The position numbers were made by a program, and so were the translations under genes. The notes below the pieces were generated by a model, which saw only the letters and a list, made by a program, of their open reading frames with translations, searched no databases and was not told the origin of the DNA. Positions 42,126 through 56,230 of a DNA stretch of 64,000 bases are shown one piece after another. Positions within the stretch are counted from its first letter, which is position 1. Each line of letters opens with the position of its first letter. Origin of the DNA: Brevundimonas bullata (lineage in GTDB: Bacteria > Pseudomonadota > Alphaproteobacteria > Caulobacterales > Caulobacteraceae); assembly GCF_014207965.1 (NCBI RefSeq), contig NZ_JACHLM010000005.1, positions 124,001 to 188,000 of the forward strand. The letters are read 5' to 3'.

Positions 42126-44360
42126 ATGCGAACGACAGGACAGTTGCGTCTGGCGCTGATGACCAGCGTCTTCATCACGGCCTCGCTGTGCGCGGCGCCG
42201 AGCTTCGCCCAACAGGCGTCGGACACCGAACAGGCCTCCAGCGTCGACGACATCGTCGTCACCGCCCGCCGCCGCGAGGAAAGCCTGAAGGACGTCCCGG
42301 TCGCCGTCTCCGCCGTCAGCGCGGAGCGCCTGGAACAGACCGGCGCCGCCGACATCACCACCCTGCAGCAACAGACCCCGAACGCCACGGTCCAGATCGC
42401 GCGCGGCACCAACTCGACCCTGACCAGCTTCATCCGCGGCGTCGGCCAGCAGGACCCGCTGTGGGGCTTCGAGCCCGGCGTCGGCCTCTATGTCGACGAC
42501 GTCTATGTGGCCCGTCCGCAGGGCGCGGTGCTGGACATCTTCGACATCGAGCGTCTGGAGGTCCTGCGCGGCCCGCAGGGCACCCTCTATGGCCGCAACA
42601 CCATCGGCGGCGCGATCAAGTACGTCACCAAGCGTCTGGGCCAGGACCCGGAACTGACGCTCAAGGGCGCCTACGGCAGCTATAACCAGGTCGATCTGAT
42701 CGCCTCGGGCTCGACGCCCCTGACGGACACCCTGCGCATCGGCGGCGCTGTGGCCCGCTACACCCGCGACGGCTACGGCACCAACCTGACCACGGGCGCC
42801 GAGCACTACAACAAGGATGTCACGGCGGGGCGTCTGAGCGTCGAATGGACCCCGACCGACGACCTCTTCTTCCGCCTGGCGGGCGACATCACCGAGGACG
42901 AGTCCAACGCCCGTCACGGCTATCGCCTCAAGGCGCCGACGACGGACGGCATCTACGACACCCGCGCCGGCATCGGCGACGACGGCTATGTCCGCACGCG
43001 CGGCCTGTCCTTCACCGGCGAGTGGAACGTCAACGACGCCCTGACCTTCAAGTCGGTCACGGCCTGGCGCGACGGCGACACCAAGGGCGACGGGATCGAC
43101 TTCGACGGTCTGCCGCAACCGATCCTCGACATTCCCGGCTACTACGCCGACAGCCAGTTCACCCAGGAATTCCAGCTGCTGTTCGAAGGCGAGCGCTGGC
43201 AGGGCGTGGCGGGCCTCTTCTATATGGACGCCTCGGCCGAGGGGGCGTTCGACACCGTCATCGGCCTCTATCCCAGCATGGGGCCGGGGCTGCCGGCGGG
43301 CCTGACGACCTTCACCGGGGGCAAGGTCGACACCGAGAGCTTCGCCGTCTTCGCCGACTTCAGCTACGACCTGACGGACCAGCTGTCGCTGTCGGTCGGC
43401 GGCCGCTGGACCCAGGACAAGAAGAGCGTCGATCAGCTGCGCCAGAACTATCTGGGCATCAAGAGCCCGTTCTTCGGCAACAGCGTGCCCATCCCGGCGG
43501 GCCGTCCCTCGACCGACTACACCAACTCGGACACCTATTCGGAGTTCACGCCCCGGATCAGCGCCAGCTACAAGTTCACGCCGGAACTGACGGGCTACGC
43601 CTCCTACGGGCGCGGCTTCAAGTCGGGCGGCTTCGACATGCGCGGCGACGCCAGCCTCTATCCCGAGACGATCAACGGCTATCAGCCGGAACTGGTCGAC
43701 ACCTACGAGGTCGGCCTGAAGGGCTCGCTGCTGGACCGGCGGATCAACTTCGCCACGGCCCTGTTCAAGTCGGAGTACACCGACCAGCAGATCACCTCGC
43801 AGTTCTTCATCCCGCCCGCTTCGGTCGTCAGCTTCGTCGACAACGCCGGATCCAGCGAGATCTGGGGCTGGGAGCTGGAAGCCAGCGCGCGGATCACTGA
43901 CAGCTTCATCCCGCGCCTGACGCTCGGCTACCTGGACGCCAAGTTCAACGAGTTCGTCACCTTCAACCCGGTGACCGGCAAGCGGGAGAACATGGCCGAC
44001 CAGCGCCAGTTCCAGAACACGCCCGACTGGACCGCCAATATCGCGCTGCCCTACAGCGTCGATTTGGGCGATCGCGGCTCGGTCATCTTTACCCCGATGG
44101 CCTCCTATCGCGGCGCGACTCAGATGTTCGAGACGGCCATTCCGCTGCTCGATCAGGGATCGTACTGGCTGTACGACGCCACCCTGATGTGGACCGCGCC
44201 GGACGCGCGCTATCGCGTCAGTCTGGCCGGGCGGAACCTGGGCGACGAGCGTTATCGCGCGGGCGGCTACAACTTCCCGGGCGCCATCACCGGCGATTCC
44301 GTCATCGGCTTCTACGGCGCGCCGCGCACGGTGACGCTGAGCGTGACCGCCAACTTCTAG
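42126..44360 (+). CDS. TonB-dependent receptor
   Basis: An outer-membrane importer of 744 residues. The signal peptide ends at SFAQ (about 29). It has a TonB box (VDDIVVTARRREESLKDVPVAVS), a plug (FIRGVGQQDPLWGFEPGVGLYVDDVYVARPQG; IERLEVLRGPQGTLYGRNTIGGAIKYVT) and a 22-strand-type barrel ending in VTLSVTANF. GAGAGGAAACGAGA precedes ATG 42126. This plug style belongs to the catch-all FecA/BtuB-like group common in sphingomonads and Caulobacter. The ligand is unknown; it is probably an ester compound processed by the divergent esterase, and its promoter overlaps the TetR-type operator. Confidence 0.92.
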   Translation: MRTTGQLRLALMTSVFITASLCAAPSFAQQASDTEQASSVDDIVVTARRREESLKDVPVAVSAVSAERLEQTGAADITTLQQQTPNATVQIARGTNSTLTSFIRGVGQQDPLWGFEPGVGLYVDDVYVARPQGAVLDIFDIERLEVLRGPQGTLYGRNTIGGAIKYVTKRLGQDPELTLKGAYGSYNQVDLIASGSTPLTDTLRIGGAVARYTRDGYGTNLTTGAEHYNKDVTAGRLSVEWTPTDDLFFRLAGDITEDESNARHGYRLKAPTTDGIYDTRAGIGDDGYVRTRGLSFTGEWNVNDALTFKSVTAWRDGDTKGDGIDFDGLPQPILDIPGYYADSQFTQEFQLLFEGERWQGVAGLFYMDASAEGAFDTVIGLYPSMGPGLPAGLTTFTGGKVDTESFAVFADFSYDLTDQLSLSVGGRWTQDKKSVDQLRQNYLGIKSPFFGNSVPIPAGRPSTDYTNSDTYSEFTPRISASYKFTPELTGYASYGRGFKSGGFDMRGDASLYPETINGYQPELVDTYEVGLKGSLLDRRINFATALFKSEYTDQQITSQFFIPPASVVSFVDNAGSSEIWGWELEASARITDSFIPRLTLGYLDAKFNEFVTFNPVTGKRENMADQRQFQNTPDWTANIALPYSVDLGDRGSVIFTPMASYRGATQMFETAIPLLDQGSYWLYDATLMWTAPDARYRVSLAGRNLGDERYRAGGYNFPGAITGDSVIGFYGAPRTVTLSVTANF

Positions 44361-44384
44361 GGTTTCCAGCCCCGGAAAAACTGA

Positions 44385-44418
44385 AGCCCCGCCGGTCCGC
44401 CCGGCGGGGCTTTCTTTT
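44385..44418 (+). terminator. Rho-independent terminator after the TonB receptor
   Basis: An 11-bp stem AGCCCCGCCGG / CCGGCGGGGCT with a 5-base loop, then TTTCTTTT. Confidence 0.88.
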
Positions 44419-44423
44419 GAGCC

Positions 44424-45833
44424 TCAGCTCAGGGTGTAAGGGATCACGCCGCGCTCGTTTTCCGGCACGCGCAGGGTCCGGTCGATGGGCGGGAAGGCGC
44501 GCTGGGCGCAGTCGGTGCGCTCGCAGATGCGGCAGCTGACGCCCATTCGCGTCGGCGGACCGTTCAGGTCGAGGCCGGCCGCATAGACCAGCTGATCCGC
44601 GTGCTCGATTTCGCAGCCGAGGCCGAGCGCATAGCGGCGATCCGGTTCGAGGTAGGAACCGCCCGGCTTGGACACGCTCTTGGCGATGCAGATGTAGCGC
44701 GAGCCGTCGGGCATCTCGGACAGGTTGACCAGGATACGGTCCGGCGCGCCGAAGGCCTCGTGCACGTTCCACAGGGGGCAGGCGCCGCCGAAGCGGGCGA
44801 ACTGGAAGCGCGTGGCGCTGTGCCGCTTGGTGATGTTCCCGGCCATGTCCACCCGCGCAAAGTAGAAGGGCACGCCACGCCAGCCGGGGCGCTGAAGCGT
44901 GCTGAGCCGGTGGCAGACCTGCTCGAAGCTGACGTGGAAGCGGTTGCGCAGCCGGTCCACGTCGTGACGCAGCTCGCGCGCCGCCTCCAGGAAGCGACGA
45001 TAGGGCAGCAGCAGGGCCCCTGCCGCATAGTTGGCTAGACCCACACGGCAGACGTCGCGCGCGGCGGGAATGTCGAAGGCGGCGCGGTCCAGTTCGTGCT
45101 CGATCAGATCGTGAAACCGCAACAGCACCAACTGGTGCGCCATCAGGAAGGACCGCGTCGCGCCGGGCAGGCTGGCGTCGACGTAGAGGATGCGCGCCGC
45201 CGGATCGAAGCGCCGCATGGCCCCGCGCCCTTCGCCGGTGGCCAGGCGCACCCCGCACAGGTCGTTCAGCGCCGCCTCCAGATCGCGCTCGGGATGACCG
45301 CCCGCGCCCAGCCCCAGCTGCTCGGCCAGGGCCTCCGCCGCTTGATCCAGAACGTCGATGTAGTTGTCGCGATAGTGGAAGAAGTCGCGCACGGCTTCGT
45401 AGGGCAGGGCAGGGGCGGCTTGCGCCCGCTCGTCGCGACCCAGGGTCTCGTTCAGCGTCTTCAACCGCTCGTCCAGCCGGCGATAATCCTGATGCAGGGC
45501 CAGGAACTGACGCGCCAGTCGCGGCGTCGTCGTCACCGCCTGCTTCAGCTCGACGGCGGACGGCGCCTCGGCGTGACCGGCCACGTCGGTGACGGCCTCG
45601 CGCAGGTCGGCGATCAGGCGGGCGTCGCCGTCCAGATCAAACAGGCTGGCGTCCACGTCGAAGGCCCGCGTCAGGGCGATCAGAACCCGCGCTGTCGCCG
45701 GGCGTTGATTGGTCTCGATCTGCGACAGATAGCTGGGCGACAGGGCCAGCCGTCCGGCGCAGGCTTCCAGCGTCCAGCCGCGCGCCTCGCGCAGCTTGCG
45801 CACCTTGGCCCCGAGGTAGAGTTTTTCCGCCAT
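44424..45833 (-). CDS. ScfR/RamB-type short-chain fatty acyl regulator
   Basis: A 469-residue transcriptional regulator. The N-terminal XRE-type HTH is [19 protein letters not shown] / [21 protein letters not shown] (about 5-60). A linker leads to an IrrE/M78-like region ([17 protein letters not shown]) and a C-terminal Cys-containing domain with [16 protein letters not shown]. This layout matches the RamB/MccR/ScfR family that senses acyl-CoA and controls acetate or propionate pathways. ATG 45833 (MAEKLYLG) is chosen by homology. It diverges from pccB. A 15-bp box and its exact inverted copy lie in the 131-bp gap, with the first box touching its own start, so autoregulation plus control of pccBA-mutAB-mce is likely. 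Confidence 0.87.
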   Translation of the reverse strand: MAEKLYLGAKVRKLREARGWTLEACAGRLALSPSYLSQIETNQRPATARVLIALTRAFDVDASLFDLDGDARLIADLREAVTDVAGHAEAPSAVELKQAVTTTPRLARQFLALHQDYRRLDERLKTLNETLGRDERAQAAPALPYEAVRDFFHYRDNYIDVLDQAAEALAEQLGLGAGGHPERDLEAALNDLCGVRLATGEGRGAMRRFDPAARILYVDASLPGATRSFLMAHQLVLLRFHDLIEHELDRAAFDIPAARDVCRVGLANYAAGALLLPYRRFLEAARELRHDVDRLRNRFHVSFEQVCHRLSTLQRPGWRGVPFYFARVDMAGNITKRHSATRFQFARFGGACPLWNVHEAFGAPDRILVNLSEMPDGSRYICIAKSVSKPGGSYLEPDRRYALGLGCEIEHADQLVYAAGLDLNGPPTRMGVSCRICERTDCAQRAFPPIDRTLRVPENERGVIPYTLS

Positions 45834-45848
45834 CGCAACTTTGCAAAA
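45834..45848 (-). promoter_or_regulatory. RamB/ScfR-like box 1
   Basis: CGCAACTTTGCAAAA. It contains AACTTTGCAAA, the RamB-type core as I recall it from Corynebacterium work. It lies immediately upstream of the regulator ATG. Confidence 0.65.
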
Positions 45849-45887
45849 CAACCCGTCGACCTTGGCAGGCTTACGCACTTACGCCCC

Positions 45888-45902
45888 TTTTGCAAAGTTG
45901 CG
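45888..45902 (+). promoter_or_regulatory. RamB/ScfR-like box 2, exact inverse of box 1
   Basis: TTTTGCAAAGTTGCG is the perfect reverse complement of box 1, with 39 bp between them and 62 bp before pccB. A third half-copy TTTTTGCAACG follows at 45909-45919. Confidence 0.7.
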
Positions 45903-45964
45903 ATTGCCTTTTTGCAACGAAGCGTCTCAGTGATCACCAAAGATTACAGGGAGCAGCCCAAACC

Positions 45965-47500
<1,536 letters not shown>

Positions 47501-47509
47501 GGCCCAGAA

Positions 47510-49486
<1,977 letters not shown>

Positions 49487-50869
49487 ATGACAACCTTTCC
49501 CACGCCGACGCCGCTGGAGTGGCGGGAACAGGCCGAGAAGGCGCTGAAGGGGCGGGCGATCGAAAGCCTGCTCCACCTCGACGCCGACGGCTTGCTCATC
49601 CGGCCGCTCTATGCCGACGCAACTGGGGTGCAGGCGCTTCGCGCGCCGCGCACCACGGACGCCGAGGGGCGGGCGTGGGACCTGCGCACCCTGGTCGAGG
49701 GCGACGAGGCGGCGGCGATCAAGGCCGCCGTCCTGACCGACCTTGAAAACGGCGCCGCCTCGGTGGTGCTGAAGGGGGCGTTCACGACGGACGAGACGAC
49801 GTTGGCCGCCGCCCTGGAGGGCGTGGCGCTGGAACTGGCGCCGGTGGCGCTGGACGCGGGCTTTGACGGCGTGAAGGCCGCCGATGCTCTGGCGGCCGTG
49901 GCCAAGGGTTCGCCCCGCGCCCAGCTGCAATTCCACCTCGACCCGATCTCGGCCTTTGCCGAGGCGGGGGAGGGTCCGATCGACGCTGCCGTGACTGAAG
50001 CCGCCGAGGCCGCTGTGCGCCTGGCCGGGACCTATCCCGACGCCCGGCTGTTCCTGGCCTCGGGCCGCGTGGTGCATGAGGCGGGCGGTTCGGCGGGACA
50101 GGAACTGGCCTTCGCCGCCGCCTCCGCCGTCGCCTACGTCAAGGCCGCCGTGCTGGCCGGTTTGACGACTGAGCAGGCGCTGAAGGGCGTGGTGCTGGGC
50201 GTTTCGGTCGACGCGGAATATTTCGACGCTCTGGCCAAGGTGCGGGCCATGCGCCTGATCTGGGCCAGCGTCAGCAAGGCCTTCGGGCATGAGACCCCCG
50301 CCATCATCGAGGCCCGCTCGTCGCGGCGGATGTTGTCGGCGCGCGATCCGTGGCCCAACCTTCTGCGCCTGACCGCCGCTGGCTTCGCGGGCGCTGTCGG
50401 CGGCGCCGACGTGGTGGTGCTGGACGCCTTCACCCGCGCCGAGGGCCGTCCCGACGCCTTCGCCCGCCGCCAGGCCCGCAACACCCAACTGGTGCTGATG
50501 GAAGAAGCCAATCTGGGCCGGGTCGATGATCCCGCCGCCGGCTCCTGGTTCCTGGACAGCCGCACCCGCGATCTGGCCGAGGCGGGCTGGAAGGAGTTCC
50601 AGTCGATCGAAGCCGAAGGCGGCGTGGTCGACGCCCTGAAACATCACCTGATCCAGCCGCGCGTCGAACGCACGCGTGGTCAGCTGGAGGCCGCGCTCAA
50701 GGACGGCGCCCGCCACATGGTCGGCGTCACCAAATACGTCGATCCCGATCCGCGCCCGGCCCCGGTCGAGACCGCTGATCCCTCCTTCGTCCCGGTGCGC
50801 CACGGCGCCCTGACCCCGGTGCGCTTCGCCGCGCCCTTTGAGATCGCGTCCGAGGAGGCGAACCCATGA
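49487..50869 (+). CDS. mutA: Methylmalonyl-CoA mutase small subunit
   Basis: The non-catalytic beta subunit of the heterodimeric B12-dependent mutase, 460 residues. [32 protein letters not shown] aligns with the N-terminal part of the mutase barrel. The region [29 protein letters not shown] parallels the large subunit's structure without its cobalamin motif, and no D-x-H-x-x-G is present. ATG 49487 follows the pccA TAA with no gap, and its stop overlaps mutB (ATGA). Its presence indicates a MutA/MutB-type enzyme rather than the homodimeric ScpA form. Confidence 0.92.
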   Translation: MTTFPTPTPLEWREQAEKALKGRAIESLLHLDADGLLIRPLYADATGVQALRAPRTTDAEGRAWDLRTLVEGDEAAAIKAAVLTDLENGAASVVLKGAFTTDETTLAAALEGVALELAPVALDAGFDGVKAADALAAVAKGSPRAQLQFHLDPISAFAEAGEGPIDAAVTEAAEAAVRLAGTYPDARLFLASGRVVHEAGGSAGQELAFAAASAVAYVKAAVLAGLTTEQALKGVVLGVSVDAEYFDALAKVRAMRLIWASVSKAFGHETPAIIEARSSRRMLSARDPWPNLLRLTAAGFAGAVGGADVVVLDAFTRAEGRPDAFARRQARNTQLVLMEEANLGRVDDPAAGSWFLDSRTRDLAEAGWKEFQSIEAEGGVVDALKHHLIQPRVERTRGQLEAALKDGARHMVGVTKYVDPDPRPAPVETADPSFVPVRHGALTPVRFAAPFEIASEEANP

Positions 50870-53025
50870 GCTTCCCCGACTTCTCCAAGGTCGATCTCGA
50901 CCTGACCGCGACAGGTGAAGGCCCGAGCCGCGATCCCTGGCTGACGCCCGAGGGCCTGACGGTGGAAACCGCCTATGGTCCCGGGGCGCTGGAAGGCCTC
51001 GACGCCATCCACGGCCTGCCGGGCTTCGCCCCCTATATGCGCGGCCCCTATCCGACCATGTACGCGGGCAATCCGTGGACGATCCGCCAGTACGCGGGCT
51101 TCTCGACCGCCGAGGAGTCCAACGCCTTCTATCGTCGCAACCTGGCGGCGGGTCAGAAGGGCCTGTCGATCGCCTTCGATCTGGCCACGCACCGGGGCTA
51201 TGACAGCGACCATCCAAGGGTAAAGGGCGACGTCGGCATGGCCGGCGTGGCCATCGACAGCATTCTGGATATGCGGACCCTGTTCGACGGCATCCCGCTG
51301 GATCAGATGTCGGTGTCCATGACCATGAACGGCGCCGTCCTGCCGATCCTGGCCCTCTATGTCGTCGCGGCGGAAGAGCAGGGCGTGCCGCACGCGGCCC
51401 TGACCGGAACCATTCAGAACGACATTCTGAAGGAGTTCATGGTCCGCAACACCTACATCTATCCGCCCGCGCCCTCGATGCGGATCATCTCGGACATCTT
51501 CGCCTGGACAGCGCAGGAGACGCCGAAGTTCAACTCGATTTCGATTTCCGGTTATCACATGCAGGAGGCGGGGGCCTCGGCCGAGATCGAGCTGGCCTAT
51601 ACGCTGTCGGACGGGCTGGAATACATCAAGGCGGGCGTGGACGCGGGGATGGACGTGGATCGGTTCGCGCCGCGCCTGTCCTTCTTCTGGGCCATCGGCA
51701 TGAACTACTTCATGGAGGTGGCCAAGATGCGGGCCGGCCGCCTGTTGTGGGCCGAAAAGGTCGCCGAGACGTTCTCGCCCAAGGATCAGAGGTCGCTGTC
51801 GCTGCGGACCCACTGCCAGACCTCGGGCTGGTCGCTGGCTGCCCAGGACGTGTTCAATAACGTGCCCCGCACCATGGTCGAGGCCATGGCGGCGGCGGGC
51901 GGTCAGACCCAGAGCCTGCATACCAATGCCCTGGACGAAGCCCTGGCCCTGCCGACCGACTTCTCGGCCCGGATCGCGCGCAACACCCAGATCCTGCTGC
52001 AGATGGAGACGGGCCTGACCCGGACCATCGATCCCTGGGGCGGTAGCTTCTACGTCGAGCGTCTGACGCATGATCTGGCGAACCGCGCCCGCGCCCTGAT
52101 GGCCGAGGTCGAGACGGCGGGCGGCATGGCCAAGGCCATTGAGGCCGGCATTCCCAAGCTGCGCATCGAGGAAGCGGCGGCCAAGACCCAGGCCCGCATC
52201 GACACCGGCAAGCAGACCGTGGTCGGCGTGAACCGCTATCTGAACGATACGCCCGACGACATTCCGATGCTGAAGGTCGACAACGCCGCCGTCCTGACGG
52301 CCCAGATCGAGAAGCTGAAGCGCCTGCGCGCCGAGCGTGATCAGGCCGCCACCGACGCCGCGCTGGAAGCCCTGACGGCTGGTGCGCGGGGCAACGCCAA
52401 CCTGCTGGAACTGGCGGTTCAGGCCGCCCGCGCCAAGGCGACGGTGGGCGAGATTTCGGATGCTCTGGAGGCCGCCTTTGGGCGTCACGTCGCCACGGTG
52501 AAGACGGTCTCGGGCGTCTATGGCAAGGAGGCTGGCAATGATCCCAAGGTCGCCCGCGCCCGCGACATGGTCGCGACCTTCGTTGAAAACGACGGCGGTC
52601 CGCCACGCATCCTGATCGCCAAGCTGGGTCAGGACGGCCACGACCGGGGCCAGAAGGTCGTCGCCACCGGCTACGGCGATATCGGCTTCGACGTCACCGC
52701 CGGTTCGCTGTTCCAGACGCCCGCCGAGGCCGCCCGGGATGCGGTCGAGAAGAATGTCCACGCGGTCGGCGCCTCGTCGCTGGCGGCGGGGCACCTGACG
52801 CTCGTGCCGGAACTGCGGGCCGAACTGGCCAAGCTGGGCCGCGAGGACATCATGATCGTGGTCGGCGGCGTCATCCCGCCGTCGGACGTTCAGCCCCTGC
52901 TCGATATGGGGGCGGCCGCCGTCTATCCGCCTGGCTCGGTGATCGCCGACACGGCGGCGGACCTGATCGAGAAACTGAACCTGCGTCTGGGCTACGCCCA
53001 GCCTGCTCCGGCGGAGACGAAGTAA
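50866..53025 (+). CDS. mutB: Methylmalonyl-CoA mutase large (catalytic) subunit
   Basis: Rearranges (R)-methylmalonyl-CoA to succinyl-CoA by an adenosylcobalamin radical mechanism. It has 719 residues. The TIM barrel has [31 protein letters not shown] (with the substrate Tyr), [18 protein letters not shown] and [11 protein letters not shown]. The C-terminal B12-binding domain has GQDGHDRG with cobalt-ligand His592, then [14 protein letters not shown] and [18 protein letters not shown]. It overlaps mutA by 4 bp, and its TAA overlaps the epimerase ATG. No MeaB-type GTPase chaperone gene lies in the window. Its cofactor needs link it functionally to cobQ at 4.8 kb. Confidence 0.97.
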   Translation: MSFPDFSKVDLDLTATGEGPSRDPWLTPEGLTVETAYGPGALEGLDAIHGLPGFAPYMRGPYPTMYAGNPWTIRQYAGFSTAEESNAFYRRNLAAGQKGLSIAFDLATHRGYDSDHPRVKGDVGMAGVAIDSILDMRTLFDGIPLDQMSVSMTMNGAVLPILALYVVAAEEQGVPHAALTGTIQNDILKEFMVRNTYIYPPAPSMRIISDIFAWTAQETPKFNSISISGYHMQEAGASAEIELAYTLSDGLEYIKAGVDAGMDVDRFAPRLSFFWAIGMNYFMEVAKMRAGRLLWAEKVAETFSPKDQRSLSLRTHCQTSGWSLAAQDVFNNVPRTMVEAMAAAGGQTQSLHTNALDEALALPTDFSARIARNTQILLQMETGLTRTIDPWGGSFYVERLTHDLANRARALMAEVETAGGMAKAIEAGIPKLRIEEAAAKTQARIDTGKQTVVGVNRYLNDTPDDIPMLKVDNAAVLTAQIEKLKRLRAERDQAATDAALEALTAGARGNANLLELAVQAARAKATVGEISDALEAAFGRHVATVKTVSGVYGKEAGNDPKVARARDMVATFVENDGGPPRILIAKLGQDGHDRGQKVVATGYGDIGFDVTAGSLFQTPAEAARDAVEKNVHAVGASSLAAGHLTLVPELRAELAKLGREDIMIVVGGVIPPSDVQPLLDMGAAAVYPPGSVIADTAADLIEKLNLRLGYAQPAPAETK

Positions 53026-53447
53026 TGATCGGCAATCTGAACCACGTCGGCGTCGCCACGCCCTCGATCGCGGACTCGATCAAGCTGTATCGCGACATCC
53101 TGGGTGCGACGAAGATCGGCGAGCCGTTCGACCTGCCGGCCCAGGGGGTGAAGGTCTGCTTCATCGACACGCCGACGGCCCAGATCGAACTGATCGAGCC
53201 CTATGACGAGACCAGCCCGATCACCGGCTTCCTGGCCAAGAACCCCAAGGGCGGCCAGCACCACGTCTGCTTCGAAGTAGCCGACATCCACGACGCCGTC
53301 GCCGAGATGCGCGCCAAGGGCGTGACCATCCTGGGCACCGGCGAGCCCCGCATCGGCGCCCACGGCACGCCGGTCGTCTTCCTGCACCCCAAGGAGATGG
53401 GCGGGGTCCTGATCGAACTGATGGAAGCGCCGAAAGAGGCGCACTGA
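53025..53447 (+). CDS. mce: Methylmalonyl-CoA epimerase
   Basis: Converts (S)- to (R)-methylmalonyl-CoA, connecting the carboxylase to the mutase. A VOC-fold metal enzyme of 140 residues: [24 protein letters not shown] with metal His7, GGQHHVCFEVADI with a second metal His, and the C-terminal GGVLIELMEAP with a metal Glu. The ATG overlaps the mutB stop (TAATG). Last gene of the propionyl-CoA operon, followed by a strong terminator. Confidence 0.95.
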   Translation: MIGNLNHVGVATPSIADSIKLYRDILGATKIGEPFDLPAQGVKVCFIDTPTAQIELIEPYDETSPITGFLAKNPKGGQHHVCFEVADIHDAVAEMRAKGVTILGTGEPRIGAHGTPVVFLHPKEMGGVLIELMEAPKEAH

Positions 53448-53451
53448 AGTC

Positions 53452-53483
53452 AAAAGGCCCGGTCGCTGACCGGGCCTTTTTCT
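53452..53483. terminator. Bidirectional terminator between mce and a TonB receptor
   Basis: A 13-bp stem AAAAGGCCCGGTC / GACCGGGCCTTTT with a 3-base loop and T-tracts in both orientations. It separates the convergent mce and receptor genes. Confidence 0.88.
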
Positions 53484-56032
53484 TAGAACAAAATCTTGCG
53501 GAAGCTGACCCGGAAGGTCCGGCCCAGCGGGTCCAGATAGTCGGGCTGATAGGCGTCAGGCGTCACGCCTAGCCCGTTTCGCACATCCAGCTTCTGGTCG
53601 AAGAGGTTGTCGATCCCGACGCTGACGCGGGCGCCCTTCAGCCAGGGATATTTCGCCACCCAGGTCTGACGCGACGACAGGTCGGCGAACAGGTTCAGGT
53701 TGACCGTCGTCAGGTCCGAGAAGCTCAGGTCGTCGTCGGGCGACGAGCCGCCGTTGATCCGCGTGGACTCCTTCCAGTTGGCGTTCAGGAAGCCGCCCAT
53801 GCCGCTCTTGAACAGGCCCATCTGGAGCTGGACCTCGTTGCGCGACTGCCCGCCGCGCGCGCCGATGGCGGCGCCGTCCAGCAGGTCCAGCACCGGCAGG
53901 CCGTCGCGGATCGTGATCTCATCCTGGATGCGATAGGTGTGATACAGCGAGACGTTGAAGCGCCCCTGGCCGGGCTGCATGGCCGGGCCGCGCCCGCCGC
54001 GTCCGCCGCCCATCTGCATCCGCATGCCTCCGGGGGGAGGGCCGCCGGCGCCGCCGCCGGGGGGCGGCCCGCCTTCCATTCGCATCGTCACGGGACCGCC
54101 GCCTCCGCCGGGACGTCCGCCGCCCGGGCCGCGCTGCCCCATCCGCGCCGCCGCCGCCGGATCAGGCTTGCCGAACGGGGTCGAGAAGTTCAGGCCCCAG
54201 CGGATCTCCTGCTGCTCGGCCTTCTGGAAGTTCAGCGGCCGGGCGTCGATCGACAGCAGATTGCCGTCCAGGTCGCGGTCGAAGCGCTCGGGCAGGGCGG
54301 CTTCCAGTTCCGGGGTGATGGTCGGGAAGGCGGCGATGGAGCCCTCCACCTCGGTGCGGCTGTAGTTGGCCGTCAGCCGCAGGTCCTTGTCCTTCAGCGG
54401 CGTCAGGTTGAAGCCCAGCTTCAGGATGCGCTTGGTTTCCTCTGACAGGCCGGAGTTGCCGCCTTCGATGCGGGTGATGTTGACCGACTCCCCCTTCAGG
54501 AAGTCATAGACCGGCACATTTGCGGTCGAGATGGTCGGGTCGTTCAGCTGCGACATCGACGGGGCGTTCTGCTCGTCCGACCAACTGACGTTGAAGTTGA
54601 TCGGGCTCCAGGGCGACCAGTTCAGGCCCAGGGTATAGGCCGACAGGCCGCCGAAGTCGGACAGGTCCTGATAGGCCAGGTTCAAGTTGGCCGACAGGTC
54701 GCCGAGCACGCCCAGGACCTCGCGGTCGCGGCTGGCGATGGGCAGGTTGAAGTTGCCCGAGGCGCTGGTCCGGTCGCGCGACAGCGAGCGCTCGGAGAAG
54801 ACGCTGGCCTTCAGGTCCGCATCATATCGCAGGCTCTCGGAATCCAGCGTCTGGGTGTCGAAGCCGACCTTGAAGGTCGAGGTCAAGGCGCCCGCCGGCG
54901 CCTCCCAGGCCGTGCCGTTGATGACGGCTTCGAGGTTGCCGCTGCTGGAGACGGAGCGGGCGGTGTCGAAGGGCAGGCGCGGCAACTGGTCCGCATCGCC
55001 GAACGGGTCGATCAGGCCCGCCGTCACCCCGGCCTGCAGCGCGTCCTGATCAAGCCCGCGCCCGGTGCGGGTCTTGGTCTCTGTGCGGTCGTAGCCGCCG
55101 GTCAGCGTCCAGCGCCAGTCGCCCAGATAGCCGTCCACCAGAGCCCCGACCTTGCCCGCCAGGGTGTCAGTGGTGCGCGACAGGGCGTCGGGCGCGGTCA
55201 GGTAGAGTTGCTCCGCGACGGTGGACGGCGGCACGGCCAATTGGACGCCCGGCAGCCCCTGCCAGGCCAGTCGCGACGTGTCCTCCAGACTGGCGCTCAG
55301 CGTCACGGCGGTGGTGTCGTTCAGGTCGCGCACCAGCGACCCGGCGACGGACGCCTGCTCCTGCTTGGGCAGGATGGTCCGATAGGCGGTCGGTGCGCCG
55401 TTGCTGCGCTCGATGTCGCGCTCCGTCTCGAACAGGGCGGTGTCGTTTTCGTACTCGAGGTCCAGCGTGGTCCGCTGCTTGCCGGCGATGCGCAGGACGT
55501 TGCCTTCCAGATCGCTGACGGTGCGGCCGCCCTCGTCCGGGCGGCGGACGCTGGCTTGCATCGTCAGCGAGCGGAAGTTGGCCTTGAGGACGAAGTTCAC
55601 CACCCGCTGGTCGGCGCTGTAGCCGTAGGAGAGGGCGGTCTCCTCGGGCAGGATCTCGGTGCGTTCGATGGCTTCGGGCGGGATGCCGCGGATTTCCTGG
55701 AAGCCCGAGATGCGTCGTCCGTTGACCAGGAAGACCGGCGAGCCGCCGCGCGAGCTGCGCGTCACCGGCTCCAGCAGGGTCATCAGCTCCTGTATGCTGC
55801 TTGCGCCGTAGGCCTTCAGCTGTTCCTCATCCAGCACCAGCTCGGGTTCGTAGTCGCCGAGCGCCGCGCCCCGTCGCCGGGTCGCGACGGCCTGGATCTC
55901 GCCCAGGTCATAGGCTTCCTGCTCTTCGGCCGCAGGGACGGCGGGCGTCTGGGTCTGCGGCGCGACCGCGGGCGTCGTCTCCGCATTGGGATCGAGCGAG
56001 GCGAGAGCAAGAAGCAGAACGACAGGCGACAT
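53483..56032 (-). CDS. TonB-dependent receptor with Gly/Met/Pro-rich insert
   Basis: An outer-membrane receptor of 849 residues. A short signal peptide (MSPVVLLLALASLD) is followed by a plug (LDEEQLKAYGASSIQELMTLLEPVTRSSRGG; VFLVNGRRISGFQEIRGIPPEAIERTEILPEE). A long barrel ends in the terminal aromatic FRKILF. At about 631-691 lies a low-complexity segment of glycine, proline, arginine and methionine (for example GGRPGGGGGPVTMRM and GGMRMQMGGGRGGRGP), probably a surface loop or periplasmic turn. Methionine-rich stretches can bind Cu(I), but that is speculation here. There are no linked transport genes. The terminator region shared with mce follows its stop. Confidence 0.82.
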   Translation of the reverse strand: MSPVVLLLALASLDPNAETTPAVAPQTQTPAVPAAEEQEAYDLGEIQAVATRRRGAALGDYEPELVLDEEQLKAYGASSIQELMTLLEPVTRSSRGGSPVFLVNGRRISGFQEIRGIPPEAIERTEILPEETALSYGYSADQRVVNFVLKANFRSLTMQASVRRPDEGGRTVSDLEGNVLRIAGKQRTTLDLEYENDTALFETERDIERSNGAPTAYRTILPKQEQASVAGSLVRDLNDTTAVTLSASLEDTSRLAWQGLPGVQLAVPPSTVAEQLYLTAPDALSRTTDTLAGKVGALVDGYLGDWRWTLTGGYDRTETKTRTGRGLDQDALQAGVTAGLIDPFGDADQLPRLPFDTARSVSSSGNLEAVINGTAWEAPAGALTSTFKVGFDTQTLDSESLRYDADLKASVFSERSLSRDRTSASGNFNLPIASRDREVLGVLGDLSANLNLAYQDLSDFGGLSAYTLGLNWSPWSPINFNVSWSDEQNAPSMSQLNDPTISTANVPVYDFLKGESVNITRIEGGNSGLSEETKRILKLGFNLTPLKDKDLRLTANYSRTEVEGSIAAFPTITPELEAALPERFDRDLDGNLLSIDARPLNFQKAEQQEIRWGLNFSTPFGKPDPAAAARMGQRGPGGGRPGGGGGPVTMRMEGGPPPGGGAGGPPPGGMRMQMGGGRGGRGPAMQPGQGRFNVSLYHTYRIQDEITIRDGLPVLDLLDGAAIGARGGQSRNEVQLQMGLFKSGMGGFLNANWKESTRINGGSSPDDDLSFSDLTTVNLNLFADLSSRQTWVAKYPWLKGARVSVGIDNLFDQKLDVRNGLGVTPDAYQPDYLDPLGRTFRVSFRKILF

Positions 56033-56177
56033 GGATTGTCCTGATTAGACCGGAAGCGAGCGCCGACCTGCTTGAAGACCGATGTGCGCCGAATAATGGC
56101 GGAAAGGGCTCTGGCAGATTAACAGCCTGTAATGACGCGGAAATGTCACGGCAGGCTCGACAGTGATCTAACGCAGA

Positions 56178-56215
56178 AAGGGGCGGCGTCCGTCGCACGC
56201 CGCCCCTTCTTTTTT
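56178..56215 (-). terminator. Terminator downstream of the ZnuD-like receptor
   Basis: A 10-bp stem GGGGCGGCGT / ACGCCGCCCC with a 7-base loop and A/T flanks. The T-tract is stronger on the plus strand (TTCTTTTTT) than on the minus strand (CTTTCT), but the only gene ending here is the minus-strand receptor. Confidence 0.6.
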
Positions 56216-56230
56216 CCAGCTCTGATGAAA

